A stretch of DNA of 64,000 nucleotides from Candidatus Obscuribacter sp. (lineage in GTDB: Bacteria; Cyanobacteriota; Vampirovibrionia; Obscuribacterales; Obscuribacteraceae). Where the stretch lies: contig JADJQZ010000001.1 of the NCBI GenBank assembly GCA_016712465.1, positions 1,054,001 through 1,118,000 on the forward strand, in the 5' to 3' direction. Position numbers and translations under genes: made by a program. The stretch's first letter is position 1; every line of letters starts with the position of its first letter. Shown piece after piece: positions 25,735 through 34,118 of the stretch. Under the pieces are notes generated by a model. It was not told where the DNA came from. It did no database searches and saw nothing but the letters and a program-made list of their open reading frames with translations.

Positions 25735-25947
25735 ATGAATATTACTGAGACAACCACTGTTAAAGAAATTTTGGATGCATATCCGTTGGCCGTGAAGGTC
25801 TTTGAGGAGCATGGAGTCGATGTTCCCCTGGAGTGTGATGAGAGCATCCTCGATACCGAGCTTTCCATTTGTGATGGCATGTGCCACATTGATGATCTGA
25901 GCGAGCTGATTTCCGACTTGAAAAAGTTCATAGCAGACGCCGGATAG
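25735..25947 (+). CDS. DUF1858/ScdA_N-like small protein
   Basis: 70 residues from ATG 25735, with GAGGTG about 5 bp upstream. Sequence TTVKEILDAYPLAVKVFEEHGVDVP resembles the stand-alone DUF1858/ScdA_N helical domain; ECDESILDTELSICDGMCHID holds three cysteines. Such small proteins travel with hybrid-cluster or RIC genes and may deliver or sense iron or NO. It is the third gene of the rubredoxin-RIC operon, followed by a strong inverted repeat. Confidence 0.75.
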   Translation: MNITETTTVKEILDAYPLAVKVFEEHGVDVPLECDESILDTELSICDGMCHIDDLSELISDLKKFIADAG

Positions 25948-25957
25948 CCCTGCTTTC

Positions 25958-25989
25958 GCCGTGTACAATCTATGTAGGTTGTACACGGC
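25958..25989. terminator. Inverted repeat after the RIC operon
   Basis: GCCGTGTACAA (25958-25968) and TTGTACACGGC (25979-25989) form a perfect 11-bp stem with a 10-base loop, 11 bp after the third gene's stop. There is no clear T-run. It could end the operon or act as an operator for the lipoprotein gene 20 bp later. Confidence 0.5.
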
Positions 25990-26008
25990 AAATGAGTTCG
26001 CTTGCGCT

Positions 26009-27076
26009 ATGAAGCTTTTCCATCGTTTTATGCAGCCGGTCTCTATAGTTCCATTTAAAGACCAGCGGAACTTATGTGCTAATCGGGGCTTGCTGCCAGT
26101 GCTTGTGGCTATGTTCTTGTGTGTCGTTCTTGGCGGATGCGCTGCTTTTCCACTGGAGCGGCCTCGACTACCGACAGGCAAAATTATTCTTTGCCGTGCC
26201 GGCGAGCGCGCCGGCAAGGGTTCTGATCTGGTGGAACTTGACTCTAAGGGCAAGGAAAGAATTGTCGCCCACCTTGCCGGTGGTGTCACAAGCCCGCTCT
26301 GGTCTCCCGACGGCAGGCGAGTTGTCTTCGAGCAGGAGGTGAATGGTGCCTGTGCTCTTGCTGTAATGGATGCCGACGGTAGGAATCGTCATCTTGTTAC
26401 TTCCAATCATGAGAGAGTGCGGTCGCCGTCCTGGTCGCCGGATGGAAAGAGCATCGCATATTACTGTTGGGATGAAGGTTCCTATTGCTCCATACATATA
26501 GTCGACGCGGACGGCAAAGCGGACGGCAAAGCGGACGGCAAAGCGGACGGCAAAAAGGATCGGCGCATTGGACTTAGCGATTGCACCCAGAGTTATCCCC
26601 AGTGGTCGCCGGACGGAAGAAAAATACTCTTTCATATGAATGAGAGTGACGACGACTGGAATGTGGCGATCATGAACATCGATGGCTCGGATTTGAAAAG
26701 ATTGACGGGAGGCACTAAATCAAACTGGCTGCCAATATGGTCGCCGGATGGTTCAAAAATTGCTTTCTGGTCTGATAGAACCGGGCACTGGCAGGCGTAT
26801 TTAATGGATAGCGACGGTGAGAATTTGAGAGTGCTGCCGGGCACCGGTCTTGGTTTTGTACTGGGTGTGGCGCGGGCCGTCTTTTCTCCGGACGGGAAGT
26901 ATCTGGCTTATCCGGTCACTAACTTGTTCGGAAAATCGTCTTTAAAAGTGGTTGACCTGGAAGGCAATCAGATAAACTTTGCCGGTGAAATAGATGATCT
27001 AAACCAGTGGCTCCCGGCAGATTTCCCGGCTCAGTGCGGCAGCGAGACGATATCCGCTCTGGTGCCGGTCAAATAA
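26009..27076 (+). CDS. TolB-like (PD40) beta-propeller lipoprotein
   Basis: 355 residues from ATG 26009; the frame is open to 25961, but that region is the inverted repeat. A hydrophobic segment LLPVLVAMFLCVVLGGC ends in a lipobox Cys (LGGC). Then five or more WSPDG-type propeller blades follow: PLWSPDGRRVVF, PSWSPDGKSIAY, PQWSPDGRKILF, PIWSPDGSKIAFWSDRTGHWQAYLMDSDG and AVFSPDGKYLAYP. Between blades two and three a 12-bp unit (26507-26554) is repeated four times, encoding ADGK repeats. Likely envelope-facing; role unknown. Confidence 0.85.
   Translation: MKLFHRFMQPVSIVPFKDQRNLCANRGLLPVLVAMFLCVVLGGCAAFPLERPRLPTGKIILCRAGERAGKGSDLVELDSKGKERIVAHLAGGVTSPLWSPDGRRVVFEQEVNGACALAVMDADGRNRHLVTSNHERVRSPSWSPDGKSIAYYCWDEGSYCSIHIVDADGKADGKADGKADGKKDRRIGLSDCTQSYPQWSPDGRKILFHMNESDDDWNVAIMNIDGSDLKRLTGGTKSNWLPIWSPDGSKIAFWSDRTGHWQAYLMDSDGENLRVLPGTGLGFVLGVARAVFSPDGKYLAYPVTNLFGKSSLKVVDLEGNQINFAGEIDDLNQWLPADFPAQCGSETISALVPVK
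26507..26554 (+). repeat. 12-bp tandem repeat, four units, coding ADGK
   Basis: GCGGACGGCAAA is repeated at 26507, 26519, 26531 and 26543 without mismatch. It extends an inter-blade loop in the propeller protein and preserves frame. Confidence 0.9.
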
Positions 27077-27188
27077 TCGGGCTCTTGCATCTTATTTAAC
27101 GATATGGTTTAATGACGCCATCGTTGAAATTGGTCTTTTGACCGAAGCCACATGGCTTTCGGTTTTGAGTCTCATGCATTTGGTGGGT

Positions 27189-27527
27189 ATGGTTAAGCAT
27201 TATTCCGAGCAATTAGACCGAACCTTCTTCGCGCTTTCCGATCCCACCCGCAGGGCGATCCTCAATAATCTTGCCCTGAAGGGATCTTGTTCCGTACTGG
27301 AGTTGGCGGAGCCGTTTTCAATGTCATTGCCGGCTATATCAAAGCACCTCAAACTTTTAGAGAGCGCCAGACTGGTCGAGCGGGTGCGTAAAGGTCGGGT
27401 GCACTACCTCAAGCTTGCCGCCGCACCTATGGAGGAAGCCAATGACTGGCTTCTGGCTTACCGCCGCTTCTGGGGCAATCAACTGGATTCACTGGAGCGC
27501 TACCTCAATTCTCAGGGAGAAGACTAA
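27189..27527 (+). CDS. ArsR-family HTH regulator
   Basis: 112 residues from ATG 27189; ATG 27174 or TTG 27138 are possible longer starts. HTH core: TFFALSDPTRRAILNNLALKGSCSVLELAEPFSMSLPAISKHLKLLESARLVERVRKGRVHYLKL. No metal-binding Cys cluster is present, so it belongs to the metal-independent ArsR group. The stop is 2 bp before the SRPBCC gene, a common two-gene pairing in which the regulator controls the downstream AHSA1-like protein. Confidence 0.9.
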   Translation: MVKHYSEQLDRTFFALSDPTRRAILNNLALKGSCSVLELAEPFSMSLPAISKHLKLLESARLVERVRKGRVHYLKLAAAPMEEANDWLLAYRRFWGNQLDSLERYLNSQGED

Positions 27528-27529
27528 AA

Positions 27530-27976
27530 ATGCTCACCACAAATACCCAGGCATCTCTTCTGGAAATCAAGAAAACCTTTAAGGCTCCTCTCTCTCGGGT
27601 CTTCAAGGCCTGGACCGAGCCGGAACAAATGACCCAATGGTTTGGTTGCGGCAAAGCTCAAGAGGTGCATGTAGAGCAAGACTTTCGCGTCGGCGGCGAC
27701 TTTTGTGTTGAGGTTGCCTGTAGTGATGGAGAGCAGGTGCGCATGTCCGGCACCTTTCTGGAAATTGTTCCGAACGCCAAGCTTGTTTATACCTGGAATA
27801 ATACCTCCAGCGAGTTTCCAGCTTCCGACACCTTGGTGAAGGTGGAGTTCATCGATAAAGGTGATAGCACCGAGATTGTTCTTCAACATTCTAAGTTTAA
27901 TCGACCCGTCAGCGTTCAGGGTCACACAATGGGTTGGACCGCCTGTTTCGAGAAGCTGGAGACTCTTCTTCGGTAG
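27530..27976 (+). CDS. SRPBCC/AHSA1-like ligand-binding protein
   Basis: 148 residues. KTFKAPLSRVFKAWTEPEQMTQWFGCGKAQEVHVEQDFRVGGDF is the classic AHSA1/START-like opening; MSGTFLEIVPNAKLVYTW and GHTMGWTACFEKLETLL complete the fold. Members bind hydrophobic small molecules; no catalytic motif is seen. It follows the ArsR regulator by two bases and precedes a VOC protein, so the three may form a small stress-response unit. Confidence 0.9.
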   Translation: MLTTNTQASLLEIKKTFKAPLSRVFKAWTEPEQMTQWFGCGKAQEVHVEQDFRVGGDFCVEVACSDGEQVRMSGTFLEIVPNAKLVYTWNNTSSEFPASDTLVKVEFIDKGDSTEIVLQHSKFNRPVSVQGHTMGWTACFEKLETLLR

Positions 27977-28039
27977 AAAGTCTCATAGTAAAGTTTCAAA
28001 TCTCAGTAGGAAAAGTCACTAGCAAAAGAAGGAAAGATA

Positions 28040-28531
28040 ATGTCAAAAGCAACAAACTTTGTACCGGCAGGAACTCAAACCGTCATACCGCATCTGGTGC
28101 TGCAGGGCGCTCCGGCAGCTATCGAATTCTACAAGAAGGCATTCGGCGCGGAAGAGGTGTACAGGTTGGCCATGGAAGATGGTCGCATCATGCATGCCGA
28201 CCTCAAATTTGGTGACTGCCATGTGTTTATGGCTGATGATTTCCCCAACATGGAGGGCTGCCCCTCATCTCACTTGCCGCTCAGCCGCGGCAATGTCACC
28301 ATTCACATGTTTGTTCCCGATATCGACGCTGCTTTCAAGCGTGCCGTGGATGCCGGTGCCAAAGCTGATATGCCGCCCATGGACATGTTCTGGGGCGATC
28401 GCTACGGCCGACTCACAGATCCCTATGGCCACACCTGGAGTCTTGCCACCCACAAGGAAGATTTGACTCCTGAAGAAATAGGTAAAAATGCTGCGGAATG
28501 CATGAAGCAGATGGCACAGGCCTGTAAGTAA
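28040..28531 (+). CDS. VOC-family protein (PhnB-like glyoxalase fold)
   Basis: 163 residues. IPHLVLQGAPAAIEFYKKAFGAEEVYRLAMEDGRIMHADLKFGDCHVFMADD is the PhnB/VOC paired beta-alpha-beta3 module. The second module contains MFVPDIDAAFKRAVDAGAKADMPPMDMFWGDRYGRLTDPYGHTWSLATH. His residues at HADLKFGD and the closing Glu/His region may bind a metal. It may act on a toxic small molecule or only bind one. A strong terminator follows. Confidence 0.9.
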   Translation: MSKATNFVPAGTQTVIPHLVLQGAPAAIEFYKKAFGAEEVYRLAMEDGRIMHADLKFGDCHVFMADDFPNMEGCPSSHLPLSRGNVTIHMFVPDIDAAFKRAVDAGAKADMPPMDMFWGDRYGRLTDPYGHTWSLATHKEDLTPEEIGKNAAECMKQMAQACK

Positions 28532-28544
28532 TAGTGATTAGTTT

Positions 28545-28583
28545 GAAAGAGAGGGCGGTGTCTGAGGCGCTGCCCTCTCTTTC
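28545..28583. terminator. Bidirectional terminator hairpin
   Basis: GAAAGAGAGGGC (28545-28556) and GCCCTCTCTTTC (28572-28583) are perfect 12-bp complements followed by CTTT. It sits between the VOC gene and the convergent acyltransferase, so it likely ends both. Confidence 0.8.
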
Positions 28584-28585
28584 CT

Positions 28586-29812
28586 TTACTGCAACCCGGC
28601 GACCATTTCTTCTATCATTCCTTGAATTTGGTCGTGAAGTTTCTGCGTCAAGTTATGACGCAAGGCTTTTGCGTCTTTATCGTAGTCGGCCAGATAGTCT
28701 GCCAACTTGATTGGTTCCCCTAATTTGATATGGGCATTGCGCCTAGTCAGTTGTTTGGGGCGATGAATGTGATACAGTTCACGCTCCATTTTTAGCAAGG
28801 CTTCAGCCAGGCGGTCCTGGGATTGACGACTCTGATAGTACTGCGGATCCCAGCTTTCCAATTGCGCTACTTCTTTTAGCCTGTCGAGATCGGCTTCGAG
28901 GCTACGTTTCTCCGCTGGGTCCCGGCTCGCGGCGATGTCGCTTCGTAGTTCCGCCTCCAGTTGCCAGGCCTGGTCAATCAAATGCTTTTGATAGGTGCTT
29001 AGATCTTTGTGGCGGGCTTCCACTTTGGCGATCAGCGCCGACTCAGCTGCTTTGATCTCGGCAAGCAACGTGTCGAAGGCGGCAGGGTCGACCGGCAGTT
29101 CCTGCTCTTTGATTTGCTTTTGCAACAGTTTAGTTTGAATGGCTTGCAGCCGCACGGCCGGTTTAGCATCTAAATGAGGTAATAACAGGTGACTTTCTAA
29201 GCGGGTAAGACGCCTTTCCAGAAGCGACTCGATGTTTTCCGGGTAGTGGTATTTGATGGCCACCGGCATCACGAAGGCTTGCCAACTTGCATCTTCGGCT
29301 CGGCGCCTTTGTATGGCTTGCATACCAATCTCAATGGCACCGGCATGCATCGGTTGTATCTCTTCGTTGAGGTAGAAAATCTCCCCCTCAGGAAAGACCA
29401 CCAGTCCGTCCGAGCCTCGTTTTACGACTTCTATGGCGTGTTCTATGGCATTAGTGTCGTGAGCGCCGCGCTCCACGGAAAAATGTCCTAACCGCTGCAA
29501 GACATAGCCGGCCAGACCAAACAACTCATCGAAGGCTTCTCGATTGCACATGGAAATAAGTCGCCTGCCGCTCAAGCGTGATATTTCAAGGCAGAGCCGC
29601 GGATCGGTCTCATCGGCATGATTGGGTGCCAGTATCAATCCGCTTTGCTTCGGTAGCTCTTTCAGCTTATTGAGGTCTTGATCGGATAAGTAGACCGGCG
29701 TCTGGTGTTGAAGCTGGGCGTGGACAACTTCTTGCGCCGCTCGGATGAAAGCTTCCGATGGTTTCTCGGGAATGAAAGGGCGACTGTTTTCGTTGGAATT
29801 AGTCTGTGTCAT
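28586..29812 (-). CDS. PlsC-like 1-acylglycerol-phosphate acyltransferase family protein
   Basis: 408 residues. Acyltransferase motifs: LAPNHADETDP (NHx4D), GHFSVERGAHD, VVFPEGEIF (FPEG) and VMPVAIKY. This N-terminal 200-residue domain is followed by a long helical, charged region (about 220-370) ending in HAHIKLGEPIKLADYLADYDKDAKAL. No membrane helix is obvious, unlike classical PlsC. It transfers an acyl chain to a glycerophospholipid or related acceptor. The gene lies downstream of the WYL regulator in the same direction, with about 40 bp between them. Confidence 0.85.
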   Translation of the reverse strand: MTQTNSNENSRPFIPEKPSEAFIRAAQEVVHAQLQHQTPVYLSDQDLNKLKELPKQSGLILAPNHADETDPRLCLEISRLSGRRLISMCNREAFDELFGLAGYVLQRLGHFSVERGAHDTNAIEHAIEVVKRGSDGLVVFPEGEIFYLNEEIQPMHAGAIEIGMQAIQRRRAEDASWQAFVMPVAIKYHYPENIESLLERRLTRLESHLLLPHLDAKPAVRLQAIQTKLLQKQIKEQELPVDPAAFDTLLAEIKAAESALIAKVEARHKDLSTYQKHLIDQAWQLEAELRSDIAASRDPAEKRSLEADLDRLKEVAQLESWDPQYYQSRQSQDRLAEALLKMERELYHIHRPKQLTRRNAHIKLGEPIKLADYLADYDKDAKALRHNLTQKLHDQIQGMIEEMVAGLQ

Positions 29813-29853
29813 AGACCTGATAGTTTACCACCCGGGCGCTGTGCTTCCGGTCG

Positions 29854-30873
29854 CTAATGGGCATCGTACTTCAGAAGGAGTCGCTTTAGCTCAGCTTTTT
29901 CCTTTTCGACCAGGTTTTTTGGAGCGGTAATTTTGGCCTTTGTTCCAAAGGATCTTACCCAGTCAAGGAAGCCCCTGGGATCATGTAATTTGATACTGAA
30001 TTCCACGTCGCCGGTGCCGTCCCGGCAAGCCCTGATTTTCCCGCGAGGATGTCTATCGGTTGCTTCTAGTATGTATGCCGCCACTGAGGCGTCAAAGCGT
30101 GCCACTAGATATGGTTCGGAATCGGAGGCGTGGTACTCTCTCAGGTTCTTGGGGAAGCTCATGCCCCAGCCGCTACTGAGCAGAAAGCCGGCTTCGTCTA
30201 TGTTTTCCTGGGCGTCCCGATTTGGCTTGCCGCCATCTATTAGTTTCAAGTCGGAAATGCGATCGATTCTTCGGGGGCTGTAAGTGCATGTGGTCAGGTT
30301 GCGCATAATGCAGTACCAGCCGCGCTCGTGAAAGACCATCAGGAGTGGATAGCCGCTCACGGTTTCAGAGGCTTGCAAGCGGGGAGTTTTGTAGGTGAAA
30401 GTGACGGGGCGAGTTTGCCTGATGGCCTGGTTGAGTTGTCTTTGAAAAGCTTCACTCTTTTGAGCACTGAGAATGTTGCGCTGGCTTAAGGTGCGGGTGC
30501 GTTTGGGCGCCGCCCGGGTCGCTTCTGCGGCAAAGTTATTTTGGCTCCTGGCGGTCTGGAGTGTCAATGAAAGTGCTTCCGCTTCTTTGTCCTTTAGTCT
30601 GGTTCCAAGTAAGTGCAGGGCATCCAGGACAATTTCAATGTCTTCTCCGGACAGAGCCATAATATCTTTCAGGTAATAGCCCTGGCGCAGGCGATCTTTG
30701 TCCGGCAGAAGCTTGTAGTCTTTCTTGAGGCTGTCGATGTCTTTGGCGAGAGTTCGTTCGGAAACGCTGATGCCTCGAGCCTGCAATTCTGCATGCAAGC
30801 GGCTCATGGTAATGCCAGGGGCGTTGGCGATTATTTTGATGATGATGGCGGTGCGTTCAAGTTTGCTTGCCAT
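29854..30873 (-). CDS. WYL-domain transcriptional regulator
   Basis: 339 residues. N-terminal winged helix (ERTAIIIKIIANAPGITMSRLHAELQARGISVSERTLAKDIDSL). The central WYL domain contains VTFTYKTPRLQASETVSGYPLLMVFHERGWYCIMRNL and SPRRIDRISDLKLI. A C-terminal WCX-like extension ends in LLLKYDAH. WYL proteins bind nucleic acid or nucleotide ligands and control DNA-damage, defence and RNA-repair genes. It lies 56 bp downstream of the TROVE gene in the same direction, so it probably controls that locus. Confidence 0.9.
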   Translation of the reverse strand: MASKLERTAIIIKIIANAPGITMSRLHAELQARGISVSERTLAKDIDSLKKDYKLLPDKDRLRQGYYLKDIMALSGEDIEIVLDALHLLGTRLKDKEAEALSLTLQTARSQNNFAAEATRAAPKRTRTLSQRNILSAQKSEAFQRQLNQAIRQTRPVTFTYKTPRLQASETVSGYPLLMVFHERGWYCIMRNLTTCTYSPRRIDRISDLKLIDGGKPNRDAQENIDEAGFLLSSGWGMSFPKNLREYHASDSEPYLVARFDASVAAYILEATDRHPRGKIRACRDGTGDVEFSIKLHDPRGFLDWVRSFGTKAKITAPKNLVEKEKAELKRLLLKYDAH

Positions 30874-30929
30874 ATATGGTGTTTGCCTGCTTCAGCTAAA
30901 CTAAATAGGAGCCAGAGTACGGAGTTTCT

Positions 30930-32792
30930 TTAGAACCCGCGAATGTATTCTATCTCTTCCTGGCCCGGACGGACCTTGTAAGTTTCATCTTGATCCGGAA
31001 GCTCGATTTTGTCGAGTTCCCCTGCTTCTGGTGTATCAAGGGGCTTCTGTCGGTCGGCCAGGACCGGCTCGGCTAGTCTTCCTTTCCTTTGCTCGGCTTT
31101 CCATTTGGCAATGTGCTTAAAAGTGTTGACGTCGAAGCCTGAGGTCATAAAGACTCCGTCGACCTTTGTAGAAACAGGCGTTGTGTCGTAGCTGGAGAGA
31201 TTCCAGAGGACAATGTCGACTTCGCCAATCAGACACCGGTAAGCGGCAATGGCTGACTCTAGAGGCGGCTTATGGGGGCTGAAGAAGTCTCTAATGTTTA
31301 TTCTAAAGAGAGGTTTCGACGGCAATGTTTCGATTTCCGGCGGATCGAATTGCATGTCTGAAAAGAAGTAGATTGTGGTGGGCCTGGGACGCTCAGGCTG
31401 ATTGAGGAGAATCGCTATCAGGTCTATAACGGCGCGGGTGACCTGGGTGCCGCCCCAACCTCGTCCCCTTGTCTTGATCTCATCGGCGAATTCCAGGACG
31501 GTTTCTTTTGTGTGGTCGATGATTTGTATCCCTTCGCCGAAGGTACCGGCATAACCCAGGGTTTCTGCCATTAATGAGGAGAAGAGGATGGCTGCATCAC
31601 CTGCCTTCATAGTGCTGAGGTCGCCGGCCAGATTGACCGTGAACATAGATGGCGATATGTCCGCCAGACCGAGGCTGAGCCCGTCCATTGAGGCCGCCTT
31701 CATGGTCTTACGCAAGACGGTTTCGAAGATGGGGGTCAGTTCTTGATAGGAGTAAGCCTGGAAGGCAACCTGCTTGAGTTTCCTCTGGCTCTTGCCCTGA
31801 TAGGCTTTGTCTTTGTAGCGAATTATGCCGCGCTTGACGGCTGCATAGCCGGCGAAGACTTGATGGGGATAAATTCCAATGTACTTCCTGCTACGGGCTT
31901 CCAGGTTGATTCTATTGATGTTCACTCCCGCCTTGTACATGCACCGTATATGGTTCTTGAAGGCCGTGTCCGGTAGTACATTTTCCATGTCGAAGAGATT
32001 GTGCCAGACCAGGGTGCCCGAGCCTCTGGCGCTGAGAATTTGCTCAAGAGTGACCCGCCCGGCTTCTGCGTCGGCATAGTTTCCTCCTTTAAAGAATTTT
32101 CGCCGGTGCGGTGCTAAGTCGAGTGCCTGCGCATATTTGTCTTTCAATCGGCTTGGCGCGTGCAGGTAATTGTAAATGGCGAGAGTTCTCTCATTTAGAT
32201 AGGCTTTTGCCAGTCCCAGGGCATCAACAATTCTCAAGGAAGCGTACTTTTTGCGCTTGCCCGCTATGCGCAGCCGTGAAATAGGGTATTGCTTACCGGC
32301 ATATTTGAGAAGCTGGTATTCGTCCATCCCGTTGGCGGCCCTTGCTATTCCTCTTCTGGCGGCCTCCGGCACATCGCCTAGATGCAGATTGTGAAAATGG
32401 GTGAGGAAGATAATTAGATCGTCGGCCCGGTGCTTGAGGCATTTGTAGGTGTATTCTTCTGTGAAGGCACTATTGGGGTCGGCTGATGCCAGAATAGCTG
32501 CCGCTACCGTGCCCTGGATGCGGTTGCCTTTACCGTTCTTGGGATCGCGCATATAGGCGGCGAATTTCCAGCCGAAGCCAGGCTCGAAGGCTTCGGCGGC
32601 AAGAAGGGCTTCGCTGTAAGCAAAGAGTTCTTCTTGCCGGCTGCGGTAGAAGGTGTCTGTGAAAAAGGCTGAGCCCTTTGTGAAAACCAGGTGCTTGAGG
32701 GGATCGCTCTTGTTCAAAAGATAGGCGGCGGCGCCCTTGTAGTTGATGGCTTGAACTGCCCGTGCTATTAAGCCTGTTATCTTCTTCGTCAT
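30930..32792 (-). CDS. rsr: TROVE-domain protein (Ro60/Rsr-like RNA-binding ring protein)
   Basis: 620 residues. The TROVE HEAT-like domain spans about 10-350 (AAAYLLNKSDPLKHLVFTKGSAFFTDTFY, GWKFAAYMRDPKNGKGNRIQGTVAAAILA, WHNLFDMENVLPDTAFKNHIRCMYKAGVN). A vWA domain follows (about 375-560) with a MIDAS-like LADISPSM, GWGGTQVTRAV and FFSDMQFD. The C-terminal tail is acidic. Ro60 homologues bind Y RNAs and misfolded RNA and assist rRNA or RNA decay with PNPase under stress. The gene is preceded by a structured leader (32810-32870) and followed by a WYL regulator. Confidence 0.92.
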   Translation of the reverse strand: MTKKITGLIARAVQAINYKGAAAYLLNKSDPLKHLVFTKGSAFFTDTFYRSRQEELFAYSEALLAAEAFEPGFGWKFAAYMRDPKNGKGNRIQGTVAAAILASADPNSAFTEEYTYKCLKHRADDLIIFLTHFHNLHLGDVPEAARRGIARAANGMDEYQLLKYAGKQYPISRLRIAGKRKKYASLRIVDALGLAKAYLNERTLAIYNYLHAPSRLKDKYAQALDLAPHRRKFFKGGNYADAEAGRVTLEQILSARGSGTLVWHNLFDMENVLPDTAFKNHIRCMYKAGVNINRINLEARSRKYIGIYPHQVFAGYAAVKRGIIRYKDKAYQGKSQRKLKQVAFQAYSYQELTPIFETVLRKTMKAASMDGLSLGLADISPSMFTVNLAGDLSTMKAGDAAILFSSLMAETLGYAGTFGEGIQIIDHTKETVLEFADEIKTRGRGWGGTQVTRAVIDLIAILLNQPERPRPTTIYFFSDMQFDPPEIETLPSKPLFRINIRDFFSPHKPPLESAIAAYRCLIGEVDIVLWNLSSYDTTPVSTKVDGVFMTSGFDVNTFKHIAKWKAEQRKGRLAEPVLADRQKPLDTPEAGELDKIELPDQDETYKVRPGQEEIEYIRGF

Positions 32793-32809
32793 TTTTACAT
32801 CTCCGGGTC

Positions 32810-32870
32810 GGCACCCCTCCGCGCCTGAGGCGCGGAGAGTTTATTTCCCTTAGACCGAAGTAGGGGTGCC
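32810..32870 (-). ncRNA. Structured leader or possible Y-like RNA upstream of the TROVE gene
   Basis: On the minus strand GGCACCCCT and AGGGGTGCC (genomic 32862-32870 and 32810-32818) close a 61-base element with a perfect 9-bp outer stem. Inside is a perfect 9-bp hairpin CTCCGCGCC/GGCGCGGAG (32829-32837 with 32817-32825), overlapping the outer stem by two bases. A second hairpin CTGCAC/GTGCAG lies upstream at 32919-32937. The element ends 17 bases before the ATG. Bacterial Y RNAs are typically encoded beside rsr with end-pairing stems; a tRNA-like module is not evident, so a regulatory leader is an alternative. Confidence 0.45.
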
Positions 32871-32973
32871 AGATGCTTTCAATTTAGCAAGCGTAGAGGA
32901 GAAGGCATACCGAACTAACTGCACCACTAATGTGCAGTCAGCTGAAGTTTTCTCAGTGCTGTTCTGGAAATAG

Positions 32974-34095
32974 TTATTTTTTCAAAGCTACACTGGAAAG
33001 AACGCGGCTCCAGATCTGGTGTGCTTCATTGTTGTTGACGCCGGCTGTGGTGAGGGCTATGGCATAGAGGTGCTTGTCGCTCATGATGTAGCCTGAGAGG
33101 TGGTGCACATTGGTGCCGTTCATCACAAAGGTTGACTCCCTGGCGATGCCGCTCAAACTGCCGCCCTGTCCCATTGAGCGAGCTTCTTCGTTTAGCTTGC
33201 GGTAGCCCTTCTGGGTCTCGAAATACTTTTCTTCCAGCATCTGGCACAGTTGCGGCAGGGTGTGATAGTTGTCGGCTTCACCCCGGTAAACGTCAACACA
33301 GATCATTTTGCCGTTCTCGGCACTAGTTGCCTTGAGTGGGTGGTCGTCACTTTCAGTCACGGTTTCTTTCAGATAGCCCGGTAGGCTGAGGGAAAGTTCA
33401 CCGTCCTGGCTGCTCCAGGTGCTGGCGTTGAGTGGTTTTGCAGCCTGTGAGCCGGGATTCTTAGAAGTCTGCGTCTGGCTGCTTTTGCTTGCCGCTGCTT
33501 GTCCGCCTTTTATCGCGGCGGTGTTCATGCCGCCCCGTTGCACGAGAGATGCTACAGCCGTGGACCAGATCGTGCCGGTGGCATTGTAGTCATTGAGCGG
33601 ACAGGTGAGCAAGAGCATGTGGTTTTGGTTTTCCGCTCCTGCATTTTTGTTCTGGAAGAGTAGATGCCGTTGGCAAAAAATAGTGCCGCCCTGTCTGAAG
33701 GTTACTTCTCGACTCAGTGCTGTCTGTCCGTCTGCCAGTCTTACGGACTTTTCCGGCTGGGCTTTGTACTCGGGTAGTTTGCTGAAATAGCCTTCCTCCA
33801 GAAGTTTTAGGAGCAGGGGTAGACTTAACTCGCCTTTGGGATTGGTCAGGGAAAGTTCGGCAAAACCGCCGCCTGGCAGAGCGCCACTCACCTTCAAAAG
33901 ATTGTCTTTGTCTTCGCTACTGCCGCCGATGGCGGTCTTTTTCCAGGTGGTGGGAAAAGTGAGGCGAATTCCTTCCGCTTCAGTTGTAGTCCAGCCGCCG
34001 GAGGTCTGGTCGGCCATTGCCGGGGTGGCGCAAGAGAGAAGGGCAATGGTCAATGAGAGCAGGAGGTTGCCGCAGAGTTGTCTTTGATTTTTCAA
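32974..34095 (-). CDS. Secreted protein with two PsbP/DUF1795-like repeats
   Basis: 373 residues from TTG 34095, supported by AAGGA 7 bp upstream. Signal peptide NLLLSLTIALLSCATPAMADQ. Two related domains are seen: GIRLTFPTTWKKTAIGGSSEDKDNLLKVSG...(about 40-190), and GELSLSLPGYLKETVTESDDHPLKATSAENGKMICVDVY (about 230-370), joined by a Ser/Gln/Lys-rich linker. Each has the beta-strand layout of PsbP-like or DUF1795 proteins. Periplasmic or extracellular; ligand unknown. Confidence 0.7.
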   Translation of the reverse strand: MKNQRQLCGNLLLSLTIALLSCATPAMADQTSGGWTTTEAEGIRLTFPTTWKKTAIGGSSEDKDNLLKVSGALPGGGFAELSLTNPKGELSLPLLLKLLEEGYFSKLPEYKAQPEKSVRLADGQTALSREVTFRQGGTIFCQRHLLFQNKNAGAENQNHMLLLTCPLNDYNATGTIWSTAVASLVQRGGMNTAAIKGGQAAASKSSQTQTSKNPGSQAAKPLNASTWSSQDGELSLSLPGYLKETVTESDDHPLKATSAENGKMICVDVYRGEADNYHTLPQLCQMLEEKYFETQKGYRKLNEEARSMGQGGSLSGIARESTFVMNGTNVHHLSGYIMSDKHLYAIALTTAGVNNNEAHQIWSRVLSSVALKK

Positions 34096-34118
34096 TTTTC
34101 AATCCTTCCGTCTTGAAC

